Origin: Rhypophila decipiens
Taxonomy: Eukaryota > Ascomycota > Sordariomycetes > Sordariales > Naviculisporaceae
Assembly (NCBI GenBank): GCA_033297075.1
Contig: MU858046.1
Location: 248,001-312,000 of the forward strand
Direction of reading: 5' to 3'
Length of the DNA stretch: 64,000 bases
Within the stretch, counting starts at the first letter, position 1. Every line of letters begins with the position of its first letter. Positions 35,085 to 47,013 of the stretch are shown here, in pieces. The translations under genes were made by a program, and so were the position numbers. The notes beneath the pieces were generated by a model. The model saw only the letters and a program-made list of their open reading frames with translations, searched no databases and had not been told where the DNA came from.

Positions 35085-36852
35085 CTAATCCTGTCCGTCC
35101 AATGACGAAAACGAGCAGCAGGGGCAAAGTGAAGCCTCAGCACACGACTCCTTGCCGGAATAAATCTTTTCACCCGCCTCCTTGTTATCCCAGATCTTTC
35201 CACACCAGCCCATGTCATGGTAGAATGATAGCCCGGCGCAGAGTTTGGCGCAGTGCTCATATGTCCCATACGTGTAATAATGAGGCAAGTTCTGAATGAA
35301 CTCGTCTGGCGGGAACAGCTGCGACATCAGACTTTTGAAAGTTAATCTCTTTCGGAAGATCTCGAATCCTTTCTCTGTGACTTTCTTGGCAAGAAATCTG
35401 TCGAGCGCCTCAACTTGAACGAGCAGGTCCTCCCGCGTTTTCTCGTAGCCCTTGCTCACATGCGCCAGGATGGCAAGCTGGGCTTTCCTGTTGCTCAGGT
35501 TGGCGGGTTGGATCGCCATCTTTGAAGTAAACTCCGATTTCTCGGGTCCCTCGCACGCCAAATCACACGTTTGCTTCAGCTTTTGACCAGTCTCCGACTG
35601 TTGAAGCCGGGCATGTGCCGCCAGCAGAGGGGCCATTCGCTGCATGTGACGTAACTCTTGTCTCGCCCTGTCCTTCAGCTCCTCGAAGTACTTGTCGTTG
35701 ATCTTGATAGTGCCGTACTTATGGATTCCGATTGAGCGGAGAAGACGGAGGCGTAAAGCCGCAAACCCGCTCCGCTCCCTTTGACCTATCAAGTCGGCCG
35801 AGAAATTGCGCCGGCCTATGCTGTGGTCGTAGATGGCAATAACCTCAGACAGATCCTGGTCGAGATCTTCCAATATTCCGACGTACTCGTCGATGTGCTG
35901 TCTGATAGAACCTTCCTCAAGATTTCCGTCTTCCAGGATCTTTTGCTTCTCCTTCAGTCGTTCGTACAGAACCTTCTGAGAGTAGAGACGGTTCTCGAGC
36001 CGCTTCAAAGCGTCGTGTCCTTCGACCGGCTTCAGGAAATCCGCGTCTGGTCTTCTCTGCCTTATGGAGACAAGCTGCTCCCATGTTGGTCAGGAACCGA
36101 CCTAATGTTGACGATAGCCATGGTTCCAAATTTATGACATACCTTGTAGAGTTCTGCCTCAATATTTCCTGCAGGTCTTTCGGTTCCCTTCTTCGCGGGG
36201 GGCGGTAGAACCCAGCTAATCGACGGATGTTGTAAGCCACTGTCAGCAATAGCTATTGTCAGAAAAACAGTGAACGGAAAAAGTAGTTACTCACGCAGCT
36301 TGGTTTTTCTCGGTTTTCTTGTGCTTGAAAGAGCCTTGAGCGGAAGTACGGCCCCGAAGCTCCCAGGCAATGATGCGCTTGCTTTCCGAGTCTAGGCCGG
36401 TAAATTGCGAGAACGAATGGCGTTTGAATTCCATACTTATGCGCTGTAGGATTTTTGAAAATGCCTCGGCTCTCTTTTCGGGTGACACGGTTCGTTGTGT
36501 TATGCGCAGATCGATCTGATTTGAGAGCATTTTCTGTGTCAGGGGATGGCTCCGGTTGGCTGGGACAGTGACTTACATCAACACGTGAAAAGACATCGCC
36601 CTCATCCAGCGATAAACCATCAACTTTGGCCAGTTCCAGGTGGGCCATCGTCACATTCTTCTCGTCCTCCGATTCCAACTCAACTGTCGTTGATGAGGAT
36701 GGAGTCGCAGTCCAAGGAGCCTTGAGGAGAGGCTCGAAGAAAGAGGCCATATGGCAGCTGACTGGGGAATGCTGCTCAGGTTTGATGTACAACCAAACCT
36801 GTAGGATGAGCTGCATCGATTCAAGGTGTCGCTGGGGAGTTTTGGGAGCCAT
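35085..36852 (-). CDS. Four-exon protein of unknown function, 533 residues
   Basis: My spliced model (36852-36577, 36533-36295, 36239-36143, 36074-35085) keeps one frame and uses GT..AG at each junction, with phases 0, 2 and 0; intron 3 has a CTGAC branch site. The N-terminus (TPQRHLESMQLILQVWLYIKP) is followed by a helical region. The long last exon is rich in charged helices and probably partly coiled coil (KRLENRLYSQKVLYERLKEK; LEDLDQDLSEVIAIYDHSIG; FEELKDRARQELRHMQRM). The C-terminus is Cys/Ser-rich (CAEASLCPCCSFSS). I recognise no family or catalytic site. No signal peptide is seen. The helical organisation suggests a structural or regulatory protein. The shortest exon (97 bp) is the least certain. 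Confidence 0.6.
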
Positions 36853-39800
36853 CTTGCTTGGCCTCTATTGGAGACTGGGTAACACCTTTCTTCTCTGGTG
36901 AAGTGATCTGTCAGCGGTCGTCAAGGCCATACACAGGCAGCAACAATGGAGAAAGGAGCGGAAGAAGGGAAGAAAAAAAGCACATCAGAAATAAATAGAG
37001 AGGATGGGCAGAAAAGTTTGCGGGCATCGGAAGTGGTAGAAACCCACCATTCGGATATGACCTGGCGTTAGATTCGACGCCCGGAAGTTTAGAGTCCCGG
37101 GTGCAAAGTATATGAAAGAAAGCAGCCGAGGGTACGAGTAGAGAGGGAGTTTTGTGGCTTTCTGGGTGGATAAGTGTGCCTTGAAACTTGTTTGCCAGAC
37201 GGAAGGAGCAGAGGCATAGTAATATTAGACGAAAAGAAGACATTAAAGGCAGGAACGACTGACTCAACGAGATAAGTAACCCATCTCATCTACGGATACT
37301 ACCAACAAAAAACGTAAGCAACAACGAAAAAGTGGCTTGACTCATGCCAACTCCAGAGTGTCTTCTTTTCGAGGAACTGAGTGAACAACCACACATGAGG
37401 CAATCACGGGAAGCAAACACGCCCCAAACGCGCCTTGGTGACTGCCCAATGGAACCAAGATACCACAAGGACCTTGGCCGATGACAAGCGGGGTAGCCAC
37501 CTCAATCGCACCGCAACACACGAGACACACTTACAACCTCAGGTTCGCATCAGACTTTGTAGATGGCTCCTACACCTGCACTTTGTTCTGGTTGCGAACA
37601 GATTGTTCAAGGCGCCACTCTTGATCGGATGTGGCAGCAAATCAGCATCTCGGTTTTGTAAAAGGAAACCTTTTCCATACCTCATGTGTGATGTGGACGA
37701 CATGGCAGACTGAGGCCTAGAAGGGTGTCGAAGAGGTGGCTGTCATGGCCCATGGTTGCTCACAAGACATCACAGGACCACCACGAGACCGAGACCGACT
37801 CGACCAAGAAGCACGCTGCCCACGCCCTGTCCATTGTTGGGTTTCCGACTCCTGATATCGACCCAATCGCGACCGAGATCGTTCACACTGGAGAGAGAGC
37901 ACCGTGGGAAGAGGATGTGGAATGTGTTTGTGTGAATGGGTGAATGGGTAGGCGCATTCTCGGCTCTGCTCAATTCCGGTTGGCGACAGGAGCAAGCTGC
38001 TGTGGTCAAACACGGCACGGAGGAGAAGTCTTGACTCTCACAGTTATGGATACGCAGGCAACAAAAGAACCAAGCACCGCATAAGCAATGATCTGATCAC
38101 TCATTGTCAGCAACATATCTTGTCCTTTTCTCACGTCAACAGACGACGACGGGTACAGCTGGCGATAGCGTCAACGGCGGCAAGGAGAGCAAAGTCGACA
38201 GGCGACAGAGCAACCTCGGGCCTGTTCTCATACTGTATCGAATGCAAGTTCGGCCTACACCGACTCACACACATCCAAGTATCTCGGGTAGAATCCCAGG
38301 TCCACAGAAGCCGGGGCCCGAAAACCGGGCACGTATCCGATGGCCCGATGGCTGCGCCCGATATAGCCCCCGAGATGGTGCACCTCAACTTGCATGGGAA
38401 GCGGAATGTCTTGGCCTAGTCAGCTGGTCACGACACCAGAACATGGGCGGATGCCTATATATACACCAAGCCCGGAGAACGAAACGTGGGGTGTGAGTGT
38501 CTAGCCATTCACTGTTTCTGCTGCCGGTGAGCTCGCTACTGCGGTCTGCCGCATGCACCATGCATGACAAGCAAGCAACGTGAAGCTAACTCGTCCAGCA
38601 GGTTGGACATATTGATAATATGCGCCTTCTTATCTATCCCAATCAGACCTCGAGTGATCAAGCGAGTGATCAGAACAAGCCAGGATATTGTCCAAATTCT
38701 GTTCAGATATCTTGCCTATCAGGCATTGCTCTGACTTTTGTGCTTCAAGTCGGTCACGACATCCCATCACATCACCAGAATACTACACCAGATCTCTGTC
38801 CACCTACCGCAGCGACCTTGTCTGTCATCGATTCCTACCCTGCCTTATCCGCGTGCCCATCCACATTATGCGACATGATATGCCGTTAGTCCCTGTATGC
38901 ATGCAGATACAAAAATCCAATATCTTTAGTCTTTGAACATACATCGGACCAAACCTACCATCATTGGGCAGGGCTTTATAAGCACGGGTTCCAATCATTT
39001 GTTTCCAACCGAGAGGGGATGGCGACAGTAGAGATGAGCCGGGTAAAGCCCAACGGCCAGTGTGTTGGCTAAAGTCATTCCTCTATACCCCTCCGGCCTG
39101 CAGCATCCTCCCCACGGGGAGGGTGTCGGTTCAATTCCGGGCACGATCAATAACAACAACAATAAAAAAAAGCCGCAAGAGGCTTTTCTCAGGGTCCCTT
39201 CGGGGGCCTTGAGTTTTTGCCATTTTTTTAACATTCTAAAATGCATCGATGGGCCGATGCTTTTTGGCTTCCCAGCTCGCACCCACACTTTTTTCTTTCC
39301 TCGATCAAAGCCTCAGACCACTCTTGCAGCAGCAGAATCGCTGTCAGTTTGTCGTGAAACTTGACCAAGATTCTTGGTCTCACCGAAAGGAGAAAATAGA
39401 GCCGTTACGATCACGGCCTTGATCACTTGCCAGCGCACCGCACCCTCTCATGTACTCGGTCAACAGATCAAGCAGCCTTCCGTACTATTGCCCGAAGAGG
39501 TCCTCCTATCATCGTCGTGACCTTCTAGTATGTTCACTGGGCAAGAACAAAAGTTCCTAGTTTCTTATGCTGTTGGTACTCGTTGGGAAAACCAGGATAC
39601 CAGATCGTTATCTCTCGTCTTCCTCCAGCATATTTGGCATTTTCAAGCACTTTAGTACAAGTAGTTCTAAAGGTCACCTCTTTACTTCAGCAGCAGACGA
39701 GTGTTTATCTACATTGAACCAAAAGCGCAAGGAAAGGTCGATCGGCGTTGATGAACGTCGGGGGGCTAGCCGGGTTGTCACCTCCACGCATGCAGCATAC

Positions 39801-42147
39801 CACCAGCCTTGCCAGCCCTATACGTACATGTACCAGGTAGACAGCACAGAAGGAAACGACGTTGGCATGCCGTGTCAGCATGCTGTCAGCAATACCCCAG
39901 CCACACTGCATCTAGACCCCGTGTTTTCCATATTAGGTGTGTTGTACATACATGCTTCCTTACCCCATATGTGCATACAAGCATACAGACACCACACCAA
40001 CACACAGCTGAGGACAGATGTGTATTGTGTAGGTAGATATGCACTTACGCTCATGTCTACGTGAAGAACTGCTGCAAAAAGGTCATTATTTACTTGCCTC
40101 TGTATAATCGAATCCTGAGATATCCTTTGGGAGCCTCCTTATCTGCCAAGTACTTGTTTCCTCCGAGTCATCTGACTGTCCGCCTTAGGTAGATAAGTAA
40201 GCACATATAGCTGCCTTGTATTCCTCACTTGCCAGAGGGACTTGGCTGGAGATGATTAGGGGGCAAGTTAAAGTAGGTACCCAAGTGTTCAAATCAGGGT
40301 TAATTAATACACCCAGACCCGGATTCGGCCATATTCGGTAGGTAGGTACATTGGTCTTAAAAAAAAAAACGGGGGAAACATCACCCACTATCATGCAGGC
40401 CAGTCGTGCCAGCTAATTATTTTCTAGAGTAAGTAACCTACGAATGGAATGACATGGAGTAAGTGAGATAAGTCCTATACGAGTCTTCTTTTTTGTTTAT
40501 CTACTGACTACATGTGTGGTGCGAGCGAGCAGAACAGAGGCGAAAGATGGTTGTTCTCCACATGCTTAAGACCGAGGTAGGTAGGTACTGTGTAACATAT
40601 ATACATGTACCCTGGTTCAACTCGGCATGACCTACCTGCCTACCCGACCAGAGATATACCTCGAACAACCAAACCACATATGTATGTACCATTTATGGGC
40701 AAGAACTTTTTTATCTTTCCCCTCTCGTTTGAGAAACTCCTCCGCTGTCTGTTGATACAGTAGTTCTCTGCTGCCAGCCAACCCATCGACTTTAGTTGTA
40801 CCAGCATGACAACTTGAAGGTGTGGTTGTGGTGACTGAGCAACTACCTCCGTCGCGTGATCTCATGACCTGTTTTCCTCGGTGCTTACTTCCCCCGACTG
40901 AGTTGAATCTCGCATCTAGCAGCACCGTCGGTCTCCCATCTCCCTATTTAATTAGATTCAAGAGTGTCAAGGAGGCTCAAACAAAACCTCTACATAAAAG
41001 GAGAAAAAACAACTCAGCCTCCATGTTTGCAGATCCTGCAAGCACCCTGCATGACGACAAGAACACATGACATGGCTCTCCCAACCCTGTGGTATACGTA
41101 GACAGACCGACGCCTCACACGTACGTTTCCGGGTTTCTTTCTAGAAAGAGGCAGGGAACTTTTGTCCCAATGGGGTTATGCCAGTCGAGTACTCTCACGA
41201 ATTGCACAAAGCTCAAAAAAGAGATTTCAATGACGACGAACTCTGAGGCCCGAGGTAGAACGAGTAAGCAAGCTACTGGTAGATTTTACAGGAGCATGAA
41301 CATCTCCTTTACCGAAGGCCTTCGACACCTGCAAAGCAACATAGTAGACAAGTCAAGGAGATATGGATGAACAAGCAGGAGGATATATAGTGTTCATGTC
41401 CAAATACCTCGGCCCTACGGAGTGTAGGGCCTGCTGCCTCTTTACGATATCCACCCAGACAACTAGCAACGCCCTCGACATGTTCGTAGTGTATATGCGT
41501 TAATAGGTACGCAAGTGCTCGGAGTCGTACATGTAATATCCTCCTTAGTTGACCGACACATACATCCTCTGCCCACCATACCGGTCTGCGAATGAGGCAG
41601 AATTTAAAAGTACAGTACATACACAGAGGACCATGGAATTTGAATCTAAAACAACAGCAGAAGAAACATACCTGGTATGGATGAAGCGGAATGTAAGCAA
41701 TTGAGTGCAGTGCATGCTAAATGAAAATCTCCCCCCAACCGTCAAACTCCCGCTAGTAGACAAACAAGTACCATCATAATTATCAGGAATGCCTAAAGAT
41801 ACAAGCAAGAGCAAACCAACCCATGGCAATCGGCCTCCGCCACAAGCCCAAAGAAAGAAAGAAAAAGTATAAGAAAGTGAAACAGATACAAGCCTTTTAC
41901 ACCCATGGAAATCCCGTAGTCCATGGACCCCAACTCCGCCAAACTGGATTTAGAAAAATAAAAATAAAAAATAAAAATTACATGGCAGCCAAGTCATACG
42001 ACGCCAAGAAAGGAGAGAGACGTGGATAGCCAAGGTTCTCCGTGAATGCACGCATCCCACCACAGCTCGAGGAGAGCTTCACTCATTAGCCCGTGAATTC
42101 AGCACTTGGCCAGAATCAAGTTGCCCCGCTGCTCCCAGGCTCCGCAA
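36853..42147. other. 5.3-kb gene-poor region with a tRNA-headed element
   Basis: No protein gene is supported. The features I can support are the tRNA-headed element at 39046-39235 and many short GGTAGGTAGGTA/TACCTACC-type words (for example near 40038, 40190, 40340, 40577 and 40628). TACGGATA occurs at 37291-37298. The left end carries the promoter of the four-exon gene. Confidence 0.4.
39046..39235 (+). mobile_element. Candidate tRNA-headed SINE-like element (copy A)
   Basis: Order on the plus strand: A-box-like TTGGCTAAAGTC (~39065), a hairpin like a variable arm (CTCCCCACGGGGAG), B-box-like GGTTCAATTCC (39128-39138), an A-rich linker with AAC repeats, then two consecutive hairpins: AAAAGCC/GGCTTTT (39168-39187) and an 11-bp stem with a three-base loop (39188-39213). 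GAGTTTTTGCC and a T7 run follow. The tRNA acceptor stem does not close, so it is not a normal tRNA. The same order, with different bases in the stems, recurs at 46797-47013. This fits a Pol III-driven SINE family or a structured non-coding RNA; I could not check target-site duplications. Confidence 0.5.
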
Positions 42148-42609
42148 CTAAGGAAGCGTTTGCGGCCCAAAATAAGACACACCGCTGCTACCCCCAGAAG
42201 GAGGCGTCGCAACTCTATGATTCGAATCGCTCTCCGACTCCGCCTGAGAATCAGCTACCTCTCGACCATCAGGCCTGCGAATGTGCCCGGAACCCGAGGG
42301 TCCAGGCTGGTGAGGGGGCCAATATGGAGCCGGTTTCGCATTTTCGTCATCTCGAGGTTTACTGCCTGGCCCACGAGCCACAGGACGAGGAGCACAAGAG
42401 GGCAGGGATTTAACAGTGACCCCGCTGCGTAGAGATTCCGCAGCGGGAGTCGACGAAGAAGTGGCTAACGGTTTCTTGGGCCGTCGACCAGGTAATGCGT
42501 TACTCTTCTTGATTGTGGATTTGGGAAAGTTCTGTGCACGCTGCTTGGTGAATTCACGGTGGGCGTCAGCAAAGTTCTTGACAGAAAGGAAGTCTTCGAC
42601 AAAGTCCAT
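42148..42609 (-). pseudogene. Duplicated LisH segment of the SRP40-like gene, 153-codon frame
   Basis: The first 97 bases (42609-42513) match 6806-6902 of the SRP40-like gene at 92 of 97 positions by my alignment, giving MDFVEDFLSVKNFADAHREF against MDLVEDFLSVNNFADAHREF. Homology stops abruptly at both sides of the LisH-coding part. The frame continues another ~120 codons with Pro/Ser/Arg-rich sequence that does not match SRP40 and ends with a short acidic patch. The ATG context (CGGACCATGG) is strong. It starts only 88 bp after the HIR1 stop on the same strand, so it may lie in the HIR1 3' untranslated region. It could be a gene fragment, or a new small LisH protein. Confidence 0.6.
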
Positions 42610-42696
42610 GGTCCGAGGCGATGGCTGCGGAGGAGCGACCGCTGCTGTCGGGCGTGAGAGAGGCAAAGTCGTCACAAATGGAAATTTGTTGGAACT

Positions 42697-45600
42697 CTAT
42701 TCCTCCAAATCCATTGTGCTCTCGTTGCCCTCGGCAGCACCGTTCTCCGAGTTCGTCAGATCCACGAGCCGTGCGTATTGCACTGTTAATCTCTGGAGGT
42801 CGCGGAATTTGCCTATCAATCAAGAGTGTTAGTGGCTGATAACGAGATAACGGGAGGAACGACGGGACTCACCCAAAGTCAGAACAACTCCCTTGAGCAA
42901 TTCCTTTCTGTCCCAACCACAGAGAGTTGCCTCCTGACCGAACCAACCCTTGCCGGCATCGCTGCCTTGGCCGCCTTCCTGGAGTACACCCCCGACAAGA
43001 GAATTCAGCAGCTCCTCAACCTTGGGTTTGAGGCCCTCGGCTCCAATTCGTTTCGCATACATGAACAGATAGCGTGCGAACTCAACCTTGGAGCCCAAAG
43101 CCAGAGCGCCCGCAATGCGGTTCTCCAAATGCGCAATACTGACACTGCTCTCGAAACCCTCAAAGCCATCCTTGGCCAAAAGGGTCTTGTGGAGCCTCTG
43201 CAAAGTGTATGACCGTCCCTTGAATAGGAACTCTGTCGTAGTATGGCGCTCCAAGTAGGGGATGATGCCCGCCGAAACATTGGCCTCGCTGTCTTTCTTG
43301 GAACTAACAGGACCGACTGCTGTTGTTTGCAGTGCCGACAAGGAAGAGTCGTTGCTGTTCCAGTACTGGCTACCGACTGCCCACCAAGATTCAGACAACC
43401 GCTGCCAGCAGTACATGTTGCTAGCATAGTAGAAGCCATCACCGTTACTCAGAGTTACAACAATGTGTCCTTGACTATCAAGATGTGCTGATGTAACACT
43501 TGGCCCAATGTTTGGGGCACTGTGAGGTGACAAGGATGTAATAGCTAGGTCCAGAATTGGACCGAGAGATACAGGTGGGTGTGGGGAGGACATGGTTTTA
43601 ATGTTGAACACATGACACATTCCAACCGAGGTAATGCAGAGCAGCCAATGCTCGCGAGATTCGACGATGACAGGCTGTGACTCCAGGATCAGAGGATTCG
43701 TAAGTCGACGTCCTGCCGGAGTCCAGAAATAGACGGAGCCGTCTTCACAGGCGGCAGCCCAGAAGTTTTTGTTTCCAGTAACCAAGATAATGGCTCGAGG
43801 CAGGAAGTCCTGCCAGAGAAGAGCACCCCGCTTGGTAGCCATGATCCGGGAAGGTTCACGGGCATGCACCGGATTCCTGGCCTCCAGAACAATGGTCTCG
43901 GGCACCTTTGAGGCTTCCTCCAAAGCAGTCTCTTCTTGAAGAATACCGCCCCTCAAGGGTCTCAGAATATGGGATCTGACCTTGGGGACAGCGAGTCTTA
44001 TCTGGGAGACGGCGAGCGACGGGTTGATCACAGCTGGACGGAGGAATTCAGGGGTGGGAACGACTCCATGGACGGGCGCGGTGAGTGTGGCCGGTTCCAA
44101 ACTCTCGCCCCCATCGACCATAATCGGTACAGGCCCAGTCGCAGCTCGTTTGCTCGATTCCTCGTCCTCATCCCCGTCCATGGCACCTGCTTTTCGTTTG
44201 TTCCCCAGGAGCATGGTGGTAAGTCCGCCCCTAGGCAAGCCGTCGTATGGTCTTGACATATCCAAAACAATGCCTGGGGTTTCGACTCGGTTCGCTTTGG
44301 TAAATCCTGCGCCAACAAGCTGAGACTGGGGGAGAGATGATTGACCGGCAGTGGAAGAGGAGACGAGAAGGGGTGCTATTCTCTTCTTGCCGTCCTTGGT
44401 GATAGTAACACGGGCCTTTAGCTCTTCCCGCCGCTTAGCGGCCTGCTCGGGTGTTTCCTGCTTCTCCTGTTCAGCTTCTTTGCTGGGCTTAGAGGTGCCA
44501 TCTGTTTCTCCATTCGTGGAAGATTCTGCTGGTTTTGATCCGTTGGTGGTCGTAGTCCCAATCGCTTTCTTTCCTTTCTTGGGGCCCTCAACGTCACCCA
44601 TCAGAGCACCCATTCTCTCTTTTGCGCCCTGGAGCTCGCCTTCCTTGCTGAGACTTTCGAGATGAAGTCCATCAACATCCTCTGGGATCCCCATGCCTTT
44701 TCTGGACACGCCGTATTTCTGCAGCGCCTTGTCGTTCTCCTCGGCTGTGGCTACCCAGCCTAATTCTCCCACCTCGAATTTGACCGCCACAATCCCTCCG
44801 TCAAGGCTTGCAACGAACAAGGTTTGGCCGTCAGGCGTCCAGGCAAGATCCGATATCGACTTGGAGGCCATGTCCTGGAGGATGACGAGGGGCCTCGACG
44901 TGTTGGTGTTCCATATGCTAAGAGTTTTGTCCTGACCTGCAGAGGCAATCACGGTCACCAGGTTGGGAGTATTAGCCCCGTTGGCTGTACCGTTTGGCGG
45001 TGGTCTCTTGGTGTAAAATAGACGAGGAGAGAATATGCAGACTTCGGTCGGTCCCTCGTGGCCAATCAGGTTGATTTCGCTGTCCCATCTCGCCCGCTCG
45101 ATGATTGCGACACTGCTAACAGGCCCGTTTACCGCATTCGCCGCAGCGATGTGGTTGCCGTCAGGCGACCAGCTACATCTTCGGAAATACGTCGTCAGCG
45201 GGGAGCTCTTAAACGGCGAACTAATCGTAGTCTCGAGGACAAAGTTATTAACCATGTCGTGTTGAGTGGCATTCGGCGGAGGAGGCGTGAATTTCCAGAT
45301 CTTGATGGTTCTATCATCGCTTGCGGTAGCGAAGAACTTGTTGGCCGGGTCAAACGTGATGCCTTTCACGTGGCTCTGGTGGACGGCCAGTGTCTTGAGC
45401 TTCTCGAAAGTATGTCCGGACCAAATCACTACCTTGGAATCCAGGCCCACCGAGACAAGAATCGAATTATCATAGGACCAGGCGAGGTCCTGCACATCGT
45501 TGTCGTGCCCAACGAGACGCTTGTAGGTTTTCCAATTCTCGACCGGAGGGGGTTCGTTCGTCCCAAACGAGGGCACGTTCGACGGCGCGCTGTTGTCGAG

Positions 45601-46047
45601 GTGGTAGATGCAGATGAGCTTGTCGTCTGCGCCGGAAGCGAGGTAGCGGCCATTGGGCGAGAACCTGACGGAATGAATGGTTCCCAGGTGATGGCTCATG
45701 TGGCAGAGTTGTCGGGGCTCGGTGTAGCTATCGTCGGCACGGTAGATGGACTCGGTCGACCAAACGCGAACGTGGCCGTCTGTTTGGTGGTTGATCTGTC
45801 AGAAGCTGTCTTGTAGGAAAGGGAGGACAAACAGGAATCAACATACCTCCGCCGGCGGTGGCCAGCCTCTTGCCGTCGGGAGAAACATGACAGCTATAGA
45901 CCTCAAAGTCTTTATTTTCGCCTGTGAGAAGGGGTGAGATCAATCGTCAGCCTCTTATTTAACTACGTGTTTCGTGGCTGCAACTCGCCAACTGAATGAA
46001 AGAAACTCACCAGAATGGCGAAGCCAAGAAGGCTTGATCAGTTTCAT
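42697..46047 (-). CDS. hir1: Histone chaperone HIR1 (HIRA family)
   Basis: Subunit of the HIR/HIRA complex, which deposits H3-H4 independently of replication and represses histone genes. Four exons (46047-46011, 45921-45847, 45779-42873, 42812-42697) join in frame to 1044 residues. The first exon encodes only MKLIKPSWLRHS, the family N-terminus; exon 2 supplies KDFEVYSCHVSPDGKRLAT. WD40 repeats fill the N-terminal ~380 residues (for example DGHVRVWSTE, VQDLAWSYDNSILVS, IKIWKF, DKTLSIWN). TKDGKKRIAPLLVSS (~470) fits the short HIRA B motif, which binds Asf1. The C-terminal third is the HIRA/Hir domain. The final exon (KFRDLQRLTVQYARLVDL) is split off by a 60-bp intron and ends in an acidic tail. 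Confidence 0.95.
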
Positions 46048-46796
46048 CTTGGTGAAGTCCAATCACTCGACGGCGATGCATTCATGTCGAGGTGGAAAGA
46101 TGAAGTCAAAGAAAATGGAAAGAAAGGTCGATGCTGGGGAAAGGCAAGGAAAATAGAATTATGGGCGGGTTGGAACTTTGGATGGCAGAAACCTAATCTT
46201 GAAATTCGCGACGATGCGCCGCGCTTTGTCAACGGAACGTTCCTGGTTGCGCGACGCCCAGTTTTCCCATTTGAGTTGCGCTGGCCTACGGATACCGGAT
46301 TACCGATACCACCCCCTGTAGCGGCTGTTCAGGGACCTATATTGTAGGGTATCAGCGAAGCCGCCTTACCGTACCATTACGTACTTGTGTCACGTCACGG
46401 TACGCCCAGCCGAGGTGGGGCGCTGGTTCGTCATACAGTTGGAGCACTTGCTGGTAAAGACCTGAAGCTTCACTGATTGGTGGAACGTAAAAGCTCTCCG
46501 TTGCTTGATATGAATCTGCTGGATAACACATTCTATCAGCTTTGTTAATTTCATCTCACTCCTGAATCTTGTGATCAAAATGGTAACAATATGATCGTAA
46601 AATAGGATGATGTTCACCAACCCATCTGCTCCTTACACTTTTAAATTCCGGTTTAGGTTAAAAAGATTCCTAAGAATCTTTATATATATGTTTTCTTCGC
46701 GGTCTTTTATCGGTTTGAATCACGGACAGCCAGGCATATAGAATAAGACGAACTTATACTCCTTTATAACATAGGACTCAAGTCACTGAACGACAT
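46048..46796. other. HIR1 upstream region
   Basis: Contains the HIR1 promoter and leader. A TACGGATA word is at 46287-46294, followed by GGATTACCGATACC. No gene is seen. Confidence 0.4.
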
Positions 46797-47013
46797 CGTA
46801 TTAAAAAGGAAAACAGGGGGAAAAGGCAAAAGCTCCGGGCACCCCTTACAGGATGCCCAGCCGAAAAGCAACCAACTGCTTTTACGAACAATGTTTTTGA
46901 ATAGGCGGGAACGGGGTCGAACCCACGAGCTCTCGAGAGCTCCTCGGACAAGGGGCGGAGGCGGGGGGGGGGGGGGGGCAGCGAGGGGCAGATTAACCAC
47001 TTGGCCAACGGGC
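46797..47013 (-). mobile_element. Candidate tRNA-headed SINE-like element (copy B)
   Basis: Read on the minus strand: A-box-like TTGGCCAAGTGG, a C16 run where an anticodon arm would be (46963-46978), a perfect 16-bp palindrome (46927-46942), a clean B box GGTTCGACCCC (46923-46913), a linker, then two hairpins: AAAAGC/GCTTTT (46883-46864) and CTGGGCATCC/GGGGTGCCCGG (~46859-46834). GAGCTTTTGCC follows, then a T-rich end. Copy A at 39 kb has the same order, and its second stem differs at both sides while pairing is kept. No functional tRNA fold closes. Family identity rests on two copies only. Confidence 0.5.
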
